DNA from: Litoribaculum gwangyangense
GTDB lineage: Bacteria; Bacteroidota; Bacteroidia; Flavobacteriales; Flavobacteriaceae
Assembly: GCF_039543505.1 (NCBI RefSeq)
Contig: NZ_BAABJW010000005.1
Location: 1-64,000, forward strand
DNA: 64,000 nt
Reading direction: 5' to 3'
Every line of letters starts with the position of its first letter. The first letter of the stretch is position 1. Positions 31,788 to 40,253 of the stretch are shown here, piece by piece. The notes beneath the pieces were generated by a model, which worked only from the letters and a program-made list of their open reading frames with translations, was not told the origin of the DNA and made no database searches. A program made the translations under genes and the position numbers.

Positions 31788-32834
31788 ATGAAAAAAATAA
31801 CTAAACGAGACATCTTAATTGTAGTTTTATTTTATGTGTTCTTTTCGATTATCTACAGCATAGTTTTGTGGTATCTTGGAAACGGCTATGAAAAAAGTGG
31901 ATTATTTGGATGGTTGAATTTAGAAGACTATTGGGCGAGATCTGGTATGCAATATGTTTTTTATTTTTTTGCATCCATATTTATTTGGTTAATCGGTATT
32001 AAACTTTTAAAAAATCAAAAAAAATGGATTCAAATAGGTACTGTAATTCTATTAATTCCTGTAGTAGTTTATTTTGTTAGGGAGATTAGGTATTCATTAT
32101 TAGAAAATTTGGGCGAATGGCATTTAGAGGGCAAATCTGGAATTTGGGATTGGTATATTCCTACCCTGTTTATGATGTTTCAGTTTGGATGTTTTTTTGC
32201 ATATCGATACTTTAAGGAGAATCAAAAGAAAATTAAATTAGAAGGAGAACTTCGTAATGCTGCTTTAAAAAGTGAATTATCTGCTATTAAAGCACAATTA
32301 AATCCACATTTTCTATACAATATTTTTAATACAATCAGCGCCTCGGTACCTCCAGAAAATGAAAAAACGCGTCATATGATTGCTGAATTATCCGATTTAT
32401 TTCGATATCAATTGAAAGCTTCCCAAGTGGAATTGGTGCCTTTAAAAGAGGAACTGGATTTTGTTAAAAAGTATCTTGATTTAGAAAAAGAACGTTTTCA
32501 AGAACGATTAGAAATTAATATGGATGTGGACCAAGATATTTTAAATGAAATGGTGCCACCTATGTTATTACAACCACTGGTTGAAAATTCAGTTAAACAT
32601 GGATTGTCTTCTTTAATTGATGGAGGAAAAATTTCTATTTCAATTCATAAGAAAGAGGGGAAATTGGCCTTTGTAATATCAGATAGTGGTGTTGGTATTA
32701 AAAACAAAGAATCTATTTTTGATAAAGGTATTGGATTGACTAACACCCGTTTACGACTTGAAAAAATGTATCAAAGCACTTTAAAATTAAGTGATAACCA
32801 ACCTCAGGGATTAAAAATCAGCTTTGAACTATGA
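31788..32834 (+). CDS. LytS-type sensor histidine kinase
   Basis: 348 residues. Four membrane helices (about 8-30, 52-72, 81-98, 119-139) are followed by a coiled segment and the His_kinase domain with the phosphoacceptor in LNPHFLYNIFNTISA (His near 182). The ATPase domain has the N-box PLVENSVKHGL and the G-box SDSGVGIKNK and GIGLTNTR. It would sense a membrane or periplasmic signal and phosphorylate the response regulator, whose gene overlaps its stop by 4 nt. No separate sensory domain is visible beyond the membrane part. Confidence 0.94.
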   Translation: MKKITKRDILIVVLFYVFFSIIYSIVLWYLGNGYEKSGLFGWLNLEDYWARSGMQYVFYFFASIFIWLIGIKLLKNQKKWIQIGTVILLIPVVVYFVREIRYSLLENLGEWHLEGKSGIWDWYIPTLFMMFQFGCFFAYRYFKENQKKIKLEGELRNAALKSELSAIKAQLNPHFLYNIFNTISASVPPENEKTRHMIAELSDLFRYQLKASQVELVPLKEELDFVKKYLDLEKERFQERLEINMDVDQDILNEMVPPMLLQPLVENSVKHGLSSLIDGGKISISIHKKEGKLAFVISDSGVGIKNKESIFDKGIGLTNTRLRLEKMYQSTLKLSDNQPQGLKISFEL

Positions 32835-33559
32835 GGAAAGTGATTATTATTGATGACGAAGCCGCAGGCCGAAAATTAATAAAGGAATATCTTGAAGATT
32901 TTAAAGATTTAATTCTTTTAGGAGAAGCCAATAACGGCGTTGATGCTGTAAAAATAATTAATGAATTTAAACCCGATTTGGTGTTTTTGGATATTCAAAT
33001 GCCAGGAATGACAGGATTTGACGTGTTAACACATTTAGAAGAATTACCACAAATAATTTTCTCAACAGCTTATGATCAATACGCTTTAAAAGCATTCGAG
33101 GTGCATGCTGTAGATTATTTATTAAAACCGTATACAAAAGATAGATTTAAAGTAGCTGTAGAGCGTTTATCAAAATCTTCAGAAATCAACAAAGCAAGAC
33201 CTCTAGCAGAAAGTTTACTTATTGAATCATCCAAATACCCTGAACGAATTTTGGTTCAAAAACATAATAAATTAGTGACCATATCTGTTGAAGATGTTAT
33301 CCGCATTGAAGCTTACGGCGATTATTCGAAATTAATAACTACAAATGATACTTTTTTAAGCAATTATGGTATTTCTACTCTTGAAGAAAAGTTAAACGAG
33401 TCTATTTTTATTAGAGTCCATCGTTCATCAATCATTAACTTAAATAAAGTCAAGGAACTAAATAAATACACCAAAAGTTACGATATTACGATGCAAAATG
33501 GTGATATGGTTCGTGTTAGCAGAGGCTATATGGATAATATAAAAAAGTTAATGTATTAG
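32831..33559 (+). CDS. LytTR-type response regulator
   Basis: 242 residues. The receiver domain (1-120) has acidic residues DDE near the N-terminus, the phosphoacceptor Asp in LVFLDIQMPG (near 54), the Thr/Ser in FSTAYD and Lys in LKPYTKD. The LytTR DNA-binding domain covers about 138-240 (VEDVIRIEAYGDYSKL and the FIRVHRSSIINLNKV stretch). It acts with the upstream kinase. The divergent outer-membrane barrel gene is the likely target. Its stop lies 3 nt from the stop of the convergent YdeI-like gene. Confidence 0.95.
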   Translation: MRKVIIIDDEAAGRKLIKEYLEDFKDLILLGEANNGVDAVKIINEFKPDLVFLDIQMPGMTGFDVLTHLEELPQIIFSTAYDQYALKAFEVHAVDYLLKPYTKDRFKVAVERLSKSSEINKARPLAESLLIESSKYPERILVQKHNKLVTISVEDVIRIEAYGDYSKLITTNDTFLSNYGISTLEEKLNESIFIRVHRSSIINLNKVKELNKYTKSYDITMQNGDMVRVSRGYMDNIKKLMY

Positions 33560-33562
33560 TGG

Positions 33563-34138
33563 TTACCCATCACTTCTACTTTTAATGTTTTTAGCGCATA
33601 ATTCAATAATTTCTTCAATACGTTTATGTCTTGTTGCTTTGCGTTTGGCTTGGTTTAGCCAGTAGAGATAGCTTTTGCGGTAAGAAGGCGCAAAATTTTG
33701 GTAGTTTTTGAAGGCTTCAAGGTTGTGGTCAAATTCCTTTTGCAAATCTTCAGGTATAATACCATTTTCAACATCGTCCAATGCCGTCCAGCTACCGTTT
33801 TGTTTGGCAACCTCAATAATTTTTAATCCACTTTCATGCATTAAATTTTCAGTAAGTAATTCTTCAATATATCTTTTATTGAGTGCACTCCAAACACTTT
33901 TATGATTTCTTGGTGTAAAGTATTGACGACGTTTCCCATCACCCAAACTTTTAACGGTAGAGTCTATCCAACCATAGAAAAGAGCAACTTTAACAGCTTC
34001 CTCCCAACGCATACTATCGTTTTCATGATCAACTTTAAAGAAAATCAAATAAACACCTTTTGAGGAGGCATGATTGTTGTGCAACCAGTTTCGCCACTCG
34101 TTATCAGTTTTAAAATAGTATTCCTCTAAATCAGACAA
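33563..34138 (-). CDS. YdeI/OmpD-associated family protein
   Basis: 191 residues. The family motifs are visible: the N-terminal EWRNWLHNNHASSKGVYLIFFK, the central WEEAVKVALFYGWIDSTVKSL and YFTPRNHKSVWSALNK, and the C-terminal bacteriocin-protection-like region LPAS-type (APSYRKSYLYWLNQAKRKAT). No signal peptide or membrane segment, so it is cytoplasmic. The biochemical function of this family is unknown; members are linked loosely to stress and antimicrobial resistance. It starts 2 nt behind the stop of the downstream-oriented M1 peptidase gene region and is convergent with the LytTR gene. Confidence 0.85.
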   Translation of the reverse strand: MSDLEEYYFKTDNEWRNWLHNNHASSKGVYLIFFKVDHENDSMRWEEAVKVALFYGWIDSTVKSLGDGKRRQYFTPRNHKSVWSALNKRYIEELLTENLMHESGLKIIEVAKQNGSWTALDDVENGIIPEDLQKEFDHNLEAFKNYQNFAPSYRKSYLYWLNQAKRKATRHKRIEEIIELCAKNIKSRSDG

Positions 34139-34140
34139 AA

Positions 34141-35781
34141 CTATAGCGCTTTGGTTTCCACATAAAAATCTCTATCAATTATAATAGAGATGTTATTAGA
34201 AGGTATTTCCATTGTTTGCCATTCAGATTTTGGGAAAAGCCATTGGTCACTATCTCCAATTTTAACTTGAACTGGCATATCGAATTTTTCAACAATATTG
34301 GTCCACCTATATTTTAGCTGTTTTTTGTCAATTTTATATTCTAAAGTAGGAATTTTTGTGGTTCGTAGATATTGATTAAAAAATTCAGTCAAATCAATTC
34401 TCGTTTCTTTACTAAGATACTCTTCAATTTGTTTAGAGGTAACTGTTTGATGATAAAATTCAACATTCATTTTTCGTAAAATTTGTCGCCATTTTTCATC
34501 GTCTTCTATAAGCTGTCGAAGGGTATGCAGCATATTGGCGCCTTTGTAATACATATCTCCAGAACCTTCTTTATTTACACCATAAGGTCCAATGAGGGGT
34601 CGGTCATTTTTTATGTTTTTTCGGGTTCCTATTACATAATCTGCAGAAGCTTCTTTTCCGTAATAATAATCTAAAAACAAATTTTCTGAGTAAGCCGTAA
34701 ACCCTTCATGAATCCACATATCAGCTGCATCTTTATTCGTTATGTTGTTGGCAAACCATTCATGTCCTGATTCGTGGATTATAATAAAATCGAACTTTAA
34801 TCCCCAACCAGTTCCCGATAAATCAGTACCCAAATATCCTTGTTTATACTGGTTACCGTAAGTAACAGAGCTTTGGTGTTCCATGCCTAAATAAGGCACT
34901 TCAACCAATTTAAAGCCATCTTTGTAAAAAGGATATTGACCAAACCAATGTTCAAAGGCTTTCATCATTTTTGGTGCATCTTTAAAATGGTCTTTCGCTT
35001 TTTCAAGGTTGTCTTTCAATACATAATAATCCATATCAAGATTTCCTGCCATGCCATCATATACCTCAGAAAAGTTTACATAATCACCAATATTGATATT
35101 GACACCATAGTTGTTTATGGGATTACCCACAAACCAATGATAGGTTTTTGTATCGCCAATTTGCTCTACCTTTCTAAGTCTTCCGTTAGATACATCTATT
35201 AATTTTGAAGGTACGTTTACACTAATGAGCATACTATCTACTTCATCATACATATGGTCTTTACAAGGCCACCAAACGCTAGCCCCCAAACCTTGACAGG
35301 ATGATGCTATAAAATGATTACCATTGTTATCTTTTTTCCAAGATATGCCACCATCCCATGGTGCGCTTACAGCTTCTCGGGGCTTCCCTTCATAAAAGAC
35401 ATCTAAACTTTGAATACTACCAATATTTTGAACATTTTTTAAGGTAATGAAATGGGCATTACCATCATGTTTAACATCCAACGAATCACCATTTTGAATA
35501 ATTGCCGTAATTTTTAAAGGTGCTTGTAAATCAATTTGCATTAGCGAGTTACTCTCTAAAACTTTGTATTGAATAGTGTTTTTGCCAGAAATGAATTTTT
35601 CCTCTGGATCAACCTTTATATCTAGATGGTAATAGGTTAAATCCCACCATGCACGTTCTGGAGTGATGCTTCCTCGCAGGGTGTCTTGATGGGTGAATTT
35701 AGATTTTTCATAAATCACGTCTTGGGCATTTATTGATAATTTTGCAATAAATAAAACGAGTAGTAATAGCTTTTTTGTCAT
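34141..35781 (-). CDS. secreted M1-family metallopeptidase
   Basis: 546 residues with a signal peptide (1-19, ending SINAQ). The N-terminal beta domain is followed by the catalytic domain: GMEHQS (about 290, the exopeptidase GxMEN motif variant) and the zinc site HESGHEW (334-340) with the third ligand Glu in HEGFTAYSE about 20 residues on. The C-terminal part is short, making the protein smaller than typical aminopeptidase N. It probably removes N-terminal residues from peptides in the periplasm or outside the cell. It is followed 2 nt later by the YdeI-like gene and preceded 6 nt upstream by an M28 peptidase gene, so all three appear to form one operon. Confidence 0.92.
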   Translation of the reverse strand: MTKKLLLLVLFIAKLSINAQDVIYEKSKFTHQDTLRGSITPERAWWDLTYYHLDIKVDPEEKFISGKNTIQYKVLESNSLMQIDLQAPLKITAIIQNGDSLDVKHDGNAHFITLKNVQNIGSIQSLDVFYEGKPREAVSAPWDGGISWKKDNNGNHFIASSCQGLGASVWWPCKDHMYDEVDSMLISVNVPSKLIDVSNGRLRKVEQIGDTKTYHWFVGNPINNYGVNINIGDYVNFSEVYDGMAGNLDMDYYVLKDNLEKAKDHFKDAPKMMKAFEHWFGQYPFYKDGFKLVEVPYLGMEHQSSVTYGNQYKQGYLGTDLSGTGWGLKFDFIIIHESGHEWFANNITNKDAADMWIHEGFTAYSENLFLDYYYGKEASADYVIGTRKNIKNDRPLIGPYGVNKEGSGDMYYKGANMLHTLRQLIEDDEKWRQILRKMNVEFYHQTVTSKQIEEYLSKETRIDLTEFFNQYLRTTKIPTLEYKIDKKQLKYRWTNIVEKFDMPVQVKIGDSDQWLFPKSEWQTMEIPSNNISIIIDRDFYVETKAL

Positions 35782-35787
35782 TTTTAG

Positions 35788-37119
35788 TTATCTCATTATT
35801 TTATTGGGAAAAACCACCATACTTTCAAAACCATTTTTGCCAACTGAAGCTACACCAAAAAAGAAATTATCAATAACTATTCCATCTAGGGTAAATTCTG
35901 TAATATCGCCAACATATCTTGAATAGTCCCAAGTAGGTGAGGTGGTATCTCGCCAATATATTTTATAACCTTTAGCGCCATCAACTTTATCCCATTTGAA
36001 TTTAGCCGAGGCTTCTACAATCCCACCAATGCCGACAGTTTTTGGAGCCGGTGGGGCAGATGCTAAACTGGCCAAATTGATAGCATTTACAGCGGTTAAT
36101 TTTTTTGTGTAACCAAAGTTTACATGTTCAATGACATCACCGTATTTAATGCCATTTTCTTCACGGATATCTTGGTGTTGCTGCGTATAATTTTCGTGGG
36201 CTTCCATAATTCTGATACCAGCAAAACCTAAATCGTTAAAGGGGCGATGATGTCCACCACGTCCAAATCTATCCAATCTATAAATCATCATAGGATTCAT
36301 TTCTGGCATGTATGTTTTTACATTTTTATGCACGTAACGCGCTAATTGACGCGAAATTCCGTCAACTTCACCACCATAAAAGCGTCGCATCCTCATTTCT
36401 CTTTCAGTTTCTGTTGGAGGAACAGGTTCAGAGAAAATCCTAAAGCTTCTGTTGTCTACAACACCATCAACGCCTGAAATATTTCCAATCATATCGTTAT
36501 TAAGGACACCAATGATATCCCAACCTTTATCTTTGGCGTATTTTGCTAATCCAGCACCACCAAATAAACCTTGTTCTTCACCAGATAAGCCTACGTAAAT
36601 GATACTATTTTCGAATGTATATTTTGAAAGTACCCTAGCGGCCTCTATAGTTCCAGCCATTCCAGAAGCATTATCGTTGGCACCTGGTGCATCTTTTGTA
36701 AAATCAGAGCCATCACTATTTCTTGAATCAATATCCCCACTCATTATAATATAGCGGTTTGGGTATGTTGTACCTTTTTGAATGGCCACTACATTTACTA
36801 CCCAAGCATCATGCGGTACACGACTATTCCCTTCCTTGGTTACAAAATCTTTTTGATAAAAAACATCTAAACAATTATCACAATTTTTTGAGATGGTTTC
36901 AAATTCCGATTTAATCCAGCGCCTTGCTGCACCAATACCCCTTGTATCAGAGAGCGTATCGCTAAAGGTGTTTCTCGTTCCGAAGTCTACTAAAGTTTGA
37001 ATGTCTTTTTCTATTCTTTTAGCGGAAACAGCATCAATAATATCATAAAGTTGCTGGTCTTTTTGTGAAAAAATTGAAGAAGTAGAAAGTAGAATAATTA
37101 TTAAAAATATATTTTTCAT
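35788..37119 (-). CDS. secreted M28-family zinc peptidase with C-terminal Fn3-like domain
   Basis: 443 residues with a signal peptide (1-18, SSIFSQ). The M28 catalytic domain has the metal-binding elements MSGDIDSRN (where the family has GHxDS), APGANDNASGMAG, GLSGEEQGLFG and NNDMIGN, and a later His-containing region near GGHHRPF. Residues about 360-440 look like a fibronectin type III-like domain (FKWDKVDGAKGYKIYWRDT). It probably acts as an aminopeptidase outside the cytoplasm. The first metal ligand is Asp in GDIDS rather than the common His, which could alter activity. The M1 peptidase gene follows after 6 nt. Confidence 0.9.
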   Translation of the reverse strand: MKNIFLIIILLSTSSIFSQKDQQLYDIIDAVSAKRIEKDIQTLVDFGTRNTFSDTLSDTRGIGAARRWIKSEFETISKNCDNCLDVFYQKDFVTKEGNSRVPHDAWVVNVVAIQKGTTYPNRYIIMSGDIDSRNSDGSDFTKDAPGANDNASGMAGTIEAARVLSKYTFENSIIYVGLSGEEQGLFGGAGLAKYAKDKGWDIIGVLNNDMIGNISGVDGVVDNRSFRIFSEPVPPTETEREMRMRRFYGGEVDGISRQLARYVHKNVKTYMPEMNPMMIYRLDRFGRGGHHRPFNDLGFAGIRIMEAHENYTQQHQDIREENGIKYGDVIEHVNFGYTKKLTAVNAINLASLASAPPAPKTVGIGGIVEASAKFKWDKVDGAKGYKIYWRDTTSPTWDYSRYVGDITEFTLDGIVIDNFFFGVASVGKNGFESMVVFPNKIMR

Positions 37120-37150
37120 GTTTTAATTTTTTTCTAAAAATACTGAAAAT

Positions 37151-37186
37151 AAAAAACGCCTCGAAATTTATTTCGAAGCGTTTTTA
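37151..37186 (-). terminator. terminator of the fad operon
   Basis: The stem ACGCcTCGAAAT / ATTTCGAaGCGT has A- and T-runs on both sides. It lies 39 nt beyond the fadE stop and just upstream of the M28 peptidase start. Confidence 0.8.
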
Positions 37187-37224
37187 AAAATTGAGTTAGT
37201 CACTTTAAAAATTACTACTTTAAA

Positions 37225-39036
37225 TTAAAAGCAGTACTTGTTTTCTTTAATCACCTTTTGGGCAATAATGTTTCTTAATTCTATAATATTAGGCATATTA
37301 ACATATTTAATATAACGTTTTAAGCCCATGAGCATCATACGTTGTTCATCACCTGTAGAAAATGAAATAATAGAATGTTTTCCAGCAGTTTCAATAACAT
37401 CAATAGCATGGAATAAGTTTAATTTAGCCATGGCTATTTGTTCTTTTACTTTTTCTTGGCCTTCTTTTTTAGCCATTTTTTCTGCACGTAAAATAGCAGA
37501 TTCGGCTAAATAAATCTGAATTAAAATATCGGAAGCTGCTAACATCAATTGTTGGTGCTTTTCTATTTCTTCACCGTATTTCTGTAAAGCAGCACCAGAA
37601 ACCATCAAGAAAAGTTTCTTCAAATTCACAATGATACTTTTTTCTTCTGAAAATAATTCTGAATGATCAGGGGTATCGAATGAGGGAATACCAGTTAATT
37701 CATTGGCAACAGCAGTCGCTGGACCAAGTAAATCAACATGACCTTTCATAGCTTTTTTAATAAGCATTCCAATACTTAGCATTCTGTTGATTTCGTTTGT
37801 TCCCTCGTAAATTCTTGCAATACGGGCATCTCTCCAAGCCGATTCAATGGGGGTTTCTTCTGAGAATCCCATACCACCAAAAATTTGAATACCTTCATCG
37901 GTACATCTTTGGGTATGTTCAGAAACCGCTACTTTTAAAATAGAGCATTCAATGGCATACTCTTCAACACTTTTCAATTCTGCTTCCTGGTGTGTGTCTT
38001 TGCCATTGTTTTGACGAAGAGTAATACGATCTTCAATATTTTTAGCTGCTCTGTAACAGGCCGTTTCACCAACCCAACAATTGGTTGCCATTTCAGCAAT
38101 TTTTTGGCGAATGGCACCGAAACTTGAAATCGGGGTTTTAAATTGAATACGCTCGTTAGCATATTTAACAGATACTGAAATAGTTCTACGCTGTGCATCT
38201 AAACAAGCTGCAGCTAATTTTATTCTGCCAACGTTTAAGGCATTCATAGCAATTTTAAACCCGTTTCCTCTGGTTGAAAGCATGTTTTCTACAGGAACCA
38301 CAGTTTCATTAAAGAATACTTGGCGTGTTGAAGAGGCTCGAATTCCTAATTTGTGTTCTTCTTCACCCATTGTAATTCCGTTAGGGTTATTTGGGTCGTA
38401 TTCCACTATAAAACCAGTGATATTCTTGTCATTTTCAATGCGTGCAAAAACAATCATTAAGCTACAAAAGCCCGCATTGGAAATCCACATTTTCTGCCCA
38501 GTAATTTTGTATGATTTGCCGTCTTCTGATAAAACCGCTTTGGTTTTACCCGAATTCGCGTCGCTACCAGCACTAGGTTCTGTTAAACAGTAAGAACCAA
38601 ACCATTCTCCAGAAGCTAATTTTGGAACGTATTTTTGTTTTTGTTCTTCAGTGCCATAAAGTGTAATAGGCATCGTGCCAATTCCGGTATGAGCTCCAAA
38701 AGCAGTACTAAAAGACCCGGTAGCACCAGATATATAATCACATACCAACATGGTATCTACAAAACCCATACCCATACCACCGTATGCTTCAGGCACAGAA
38801 ATACCTAAAAAACCTAGTTCACCAGCTTTACGCATAACGTCCTCAGTCAAAGCGTAATCTTTCTTTTCAAATTGCGCTTTTTTAGGCCAAATTTCTCTAT
38901 CAACGAATTCGGTAACAGCTTCTTTCATCATAAGCTGTTCTTCATTAAAATCTTCTGGAGTGAAAATATCTTCACAATCAATTTCTTTTACTAAAAATTG
39001 ACCACCACGTAAAATATCTTTTTCTGTTGCTTCCAT
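37225..39036 (-). CDS. fadE: acyl-CoA dehydrogenase
   Basis: 603 residues. The FAD-dependent dehydrogenase domain covers about 30-420, with YCLTEPSAGSDANS and WISNAG (flavin contacts) and the catalytic Glu region RIYEGTNEINRM. A C-terminal helical extension of about 170 residues resembles very-long-chain acyl-CoA dehydrogenases. It performs the first oxidation of fatty acid beta-oxidation, giving trans-2-enoyl-CoA. It is the last gene in a marR-fadN-fadA-fadE unit with short spacing (22 nt after fadA), the same order as fadNAE of Bacillus. Confidence 0.94.
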   Translation of the reverse strand: MEATEKDILRGGQFLVKEIDCEDIFTPEDFNEEQLMMKEAVTEFVDREIWPKKAQFEKKDYALTEDVMRKAGELGFLGISVPEAYGGMGMGFVDTMLVCDYISGATGSFSTAFGAHTGIGTMPITLYGTEEQKQKYVPKLASGEWFGSYCLTEPSAGSDANSGKTKAVLSEDGKSYKITGQKMWISNAGFCSLMIVFARIENDKNITGFIVEYDPNNPNGITMGEEEHKLGIRASSTRQVFFNETVVPVENMLSTRGNGFKIAMNALNVGRIKLAAACLDAQRRTISVSVKYANERIQFKTPISSFGAIRQKIAEMATNCWVGETACYRAAKNIEDRITLRQNNGKDTHQEAELKSVEEYAIECSILKVAVSEHTQRCTDEGIQIFGGMGFSEETPIESAWRDARIARIYEGTNEINRMLSIGMLIKKAMKGHVDLLGPATAVANELTGIPSFDTPDHSELFSEEKSIIVNLKKLFLMVSGAALQKYGEEIEKHQQLMLAASDILIQIYLAESAILRAEKMAKKEGQEKVKEQIAMAKLNLFHAIDVIETAGKHSIISFSTGDEQRMMLMGLKRYIKYVNMPNIIELRNIIAQKVIKENKYCF

Positions 39037-39058
39037 TATTTTATTCTTTTTATCTTAT

Positions 39059-40249
39059 TTAATTTAAAAACTCGAAAATACCACATGCTCCTTGTCCGGT
39101 ACCAACACACATAGTTACAGCTCCATATTTACCTTTCATGTTACGTTTACGCATTTCATCAAACAATTGAACGGATAGTTTTGCGCCAGTACATCCGAGA
39201 GGATGCCCCAATGCTATGGCACCACCGTTTACATTGACAATATCTGGGTTTAGGTTTAATTCTCTTATAACTGCGATGGACTGTGAAGCAAAGGCTTCAT
39301 TAAGTTCAATTAACTCCAAATCTTTTTGTTGAAGTCCAGCTTGTTTTAGTGCTTTTGGAATGGCCTTAACAGGACCAATACCCATAATGCGTGGCTCGAC
39401 ACCTACTGCTGCATAATTAATAAGGCGTGCTATGGGTTCCAAATTAAGTTCTTTTACCATGTCTTCACTCATAATTAAAACAAATGCAGCACCATCACTC
39501 ATTTGTGATGAGTTTCCAGCCGTAACACTTCCTCCTTGAGCAAAAACAGGGCGCAATTTTGAAAGCGCTTCCATACTTGTTCCAGCTCGAGGTCCTTCAT
39601 CTTTAGTTACGGTATATTTTTTTGTCGCTTTTTTCCCGTTTGAATCGATATAGGTTTGCTCAACTTCAATAGGCACGATTTGGTCTTTAAAACGGTTTTC
39701 AGCCTGTGCTTTTAAAGCTTTCATATGCGAGTAATAGGCAAATTCGTCTTGATCTTCACGTGATACTTTGAATTGGTTTGCAACAGCTTCAGCAGTATTT
39801 CCCATGCCCCAATAATAATCTTCATGACCAGCTTTTACGATATCATAATTCAATTCTGGTTTAAAACCTGTCATCGGCACTGCACTCATACTTTCTGCCC
39901 CACCAGCAATGATGCAATCAGCCATTCCTGATTGGATTTTAGCGGTAGCAATTCCAATGGTTTCAATTCCAGAAGAACAAAATCGATTTACAGTAACACC
40001 GGGTACATCAATACTATTTAACCCAATTAATGAAATAAATCGAGCCATATTTAGGCCTTGCGACCCCTCGGGCATCGCATTGCCAACAATAACATCGTCA
40101 ATTCTCTTAACATCTAAATTTGGTAATTCTTTCATCATGTACTGGATGGTTTCCGCACCCAATTCATCAGCTCGTTTAAAGCGAAATACGCCTTTTGGAG
40201 CTTTACCAACAGCGGTTCTATATGCTTTTACTATATATGCTTGTTTCAT
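39059..40249 (-). CDS. fadA: acetyl-CoA acyltransferase (thiolase)
   Basis: 396 residues. It has the thiolase catalytic set: nucleophile Cys in NRFCSSGIETIG (near 90), His in GGAIALGHPLGCTGA and the second Cys in CVGTGQGACGIF near the C-terminus, plus NEAFASQ. It cleaves 3-ketoacyl-CoA to acetyl-CoA and a shortened acyl-CoA. It lies 4 nt after fadN and 22 nt before fadE, so it is translated from the same message. Length and motifs fit degradative thiolase I; a biosynthetic thiolase is less likely given its operon. Confidence 0.96.
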   Translation of the reverse strand: MKQAYIVKAYRTAVGKAPKGVFRFKRADELGAETIQYMMKELPNLDVKRIDDVIVGNAMPEGSQGLNMARFISLIGLNSIDVPGVTVNRFCSSGIETIGIATAKIQSGMADCIIAGGAESMSAVPMTGFKPELNYDIVKAGHEDYYWGMGNTAEAVANQFKVSREDQDEFAYYSHMKALKAQAENRFKDQIVPIEVEQTYIDSNGKKATKKYTVTKDEGPRAGTSMEALSKLRPVFAQGGSVTAGNSSQMSDGAAFVLIMSEDMVKELNLEPIARLINYAAVGVEPRIMGIGPVKAIPKALKQAGLQQKDLELIELNEAFASQSIAVIRELNLNPDIVNVNGGAIALGHPLGCTGAKLSVQLFDEMRKRNMKGKYGAVTMCVGTGQGACGIFEFLN

Positions 40250-40253
40250 TTTC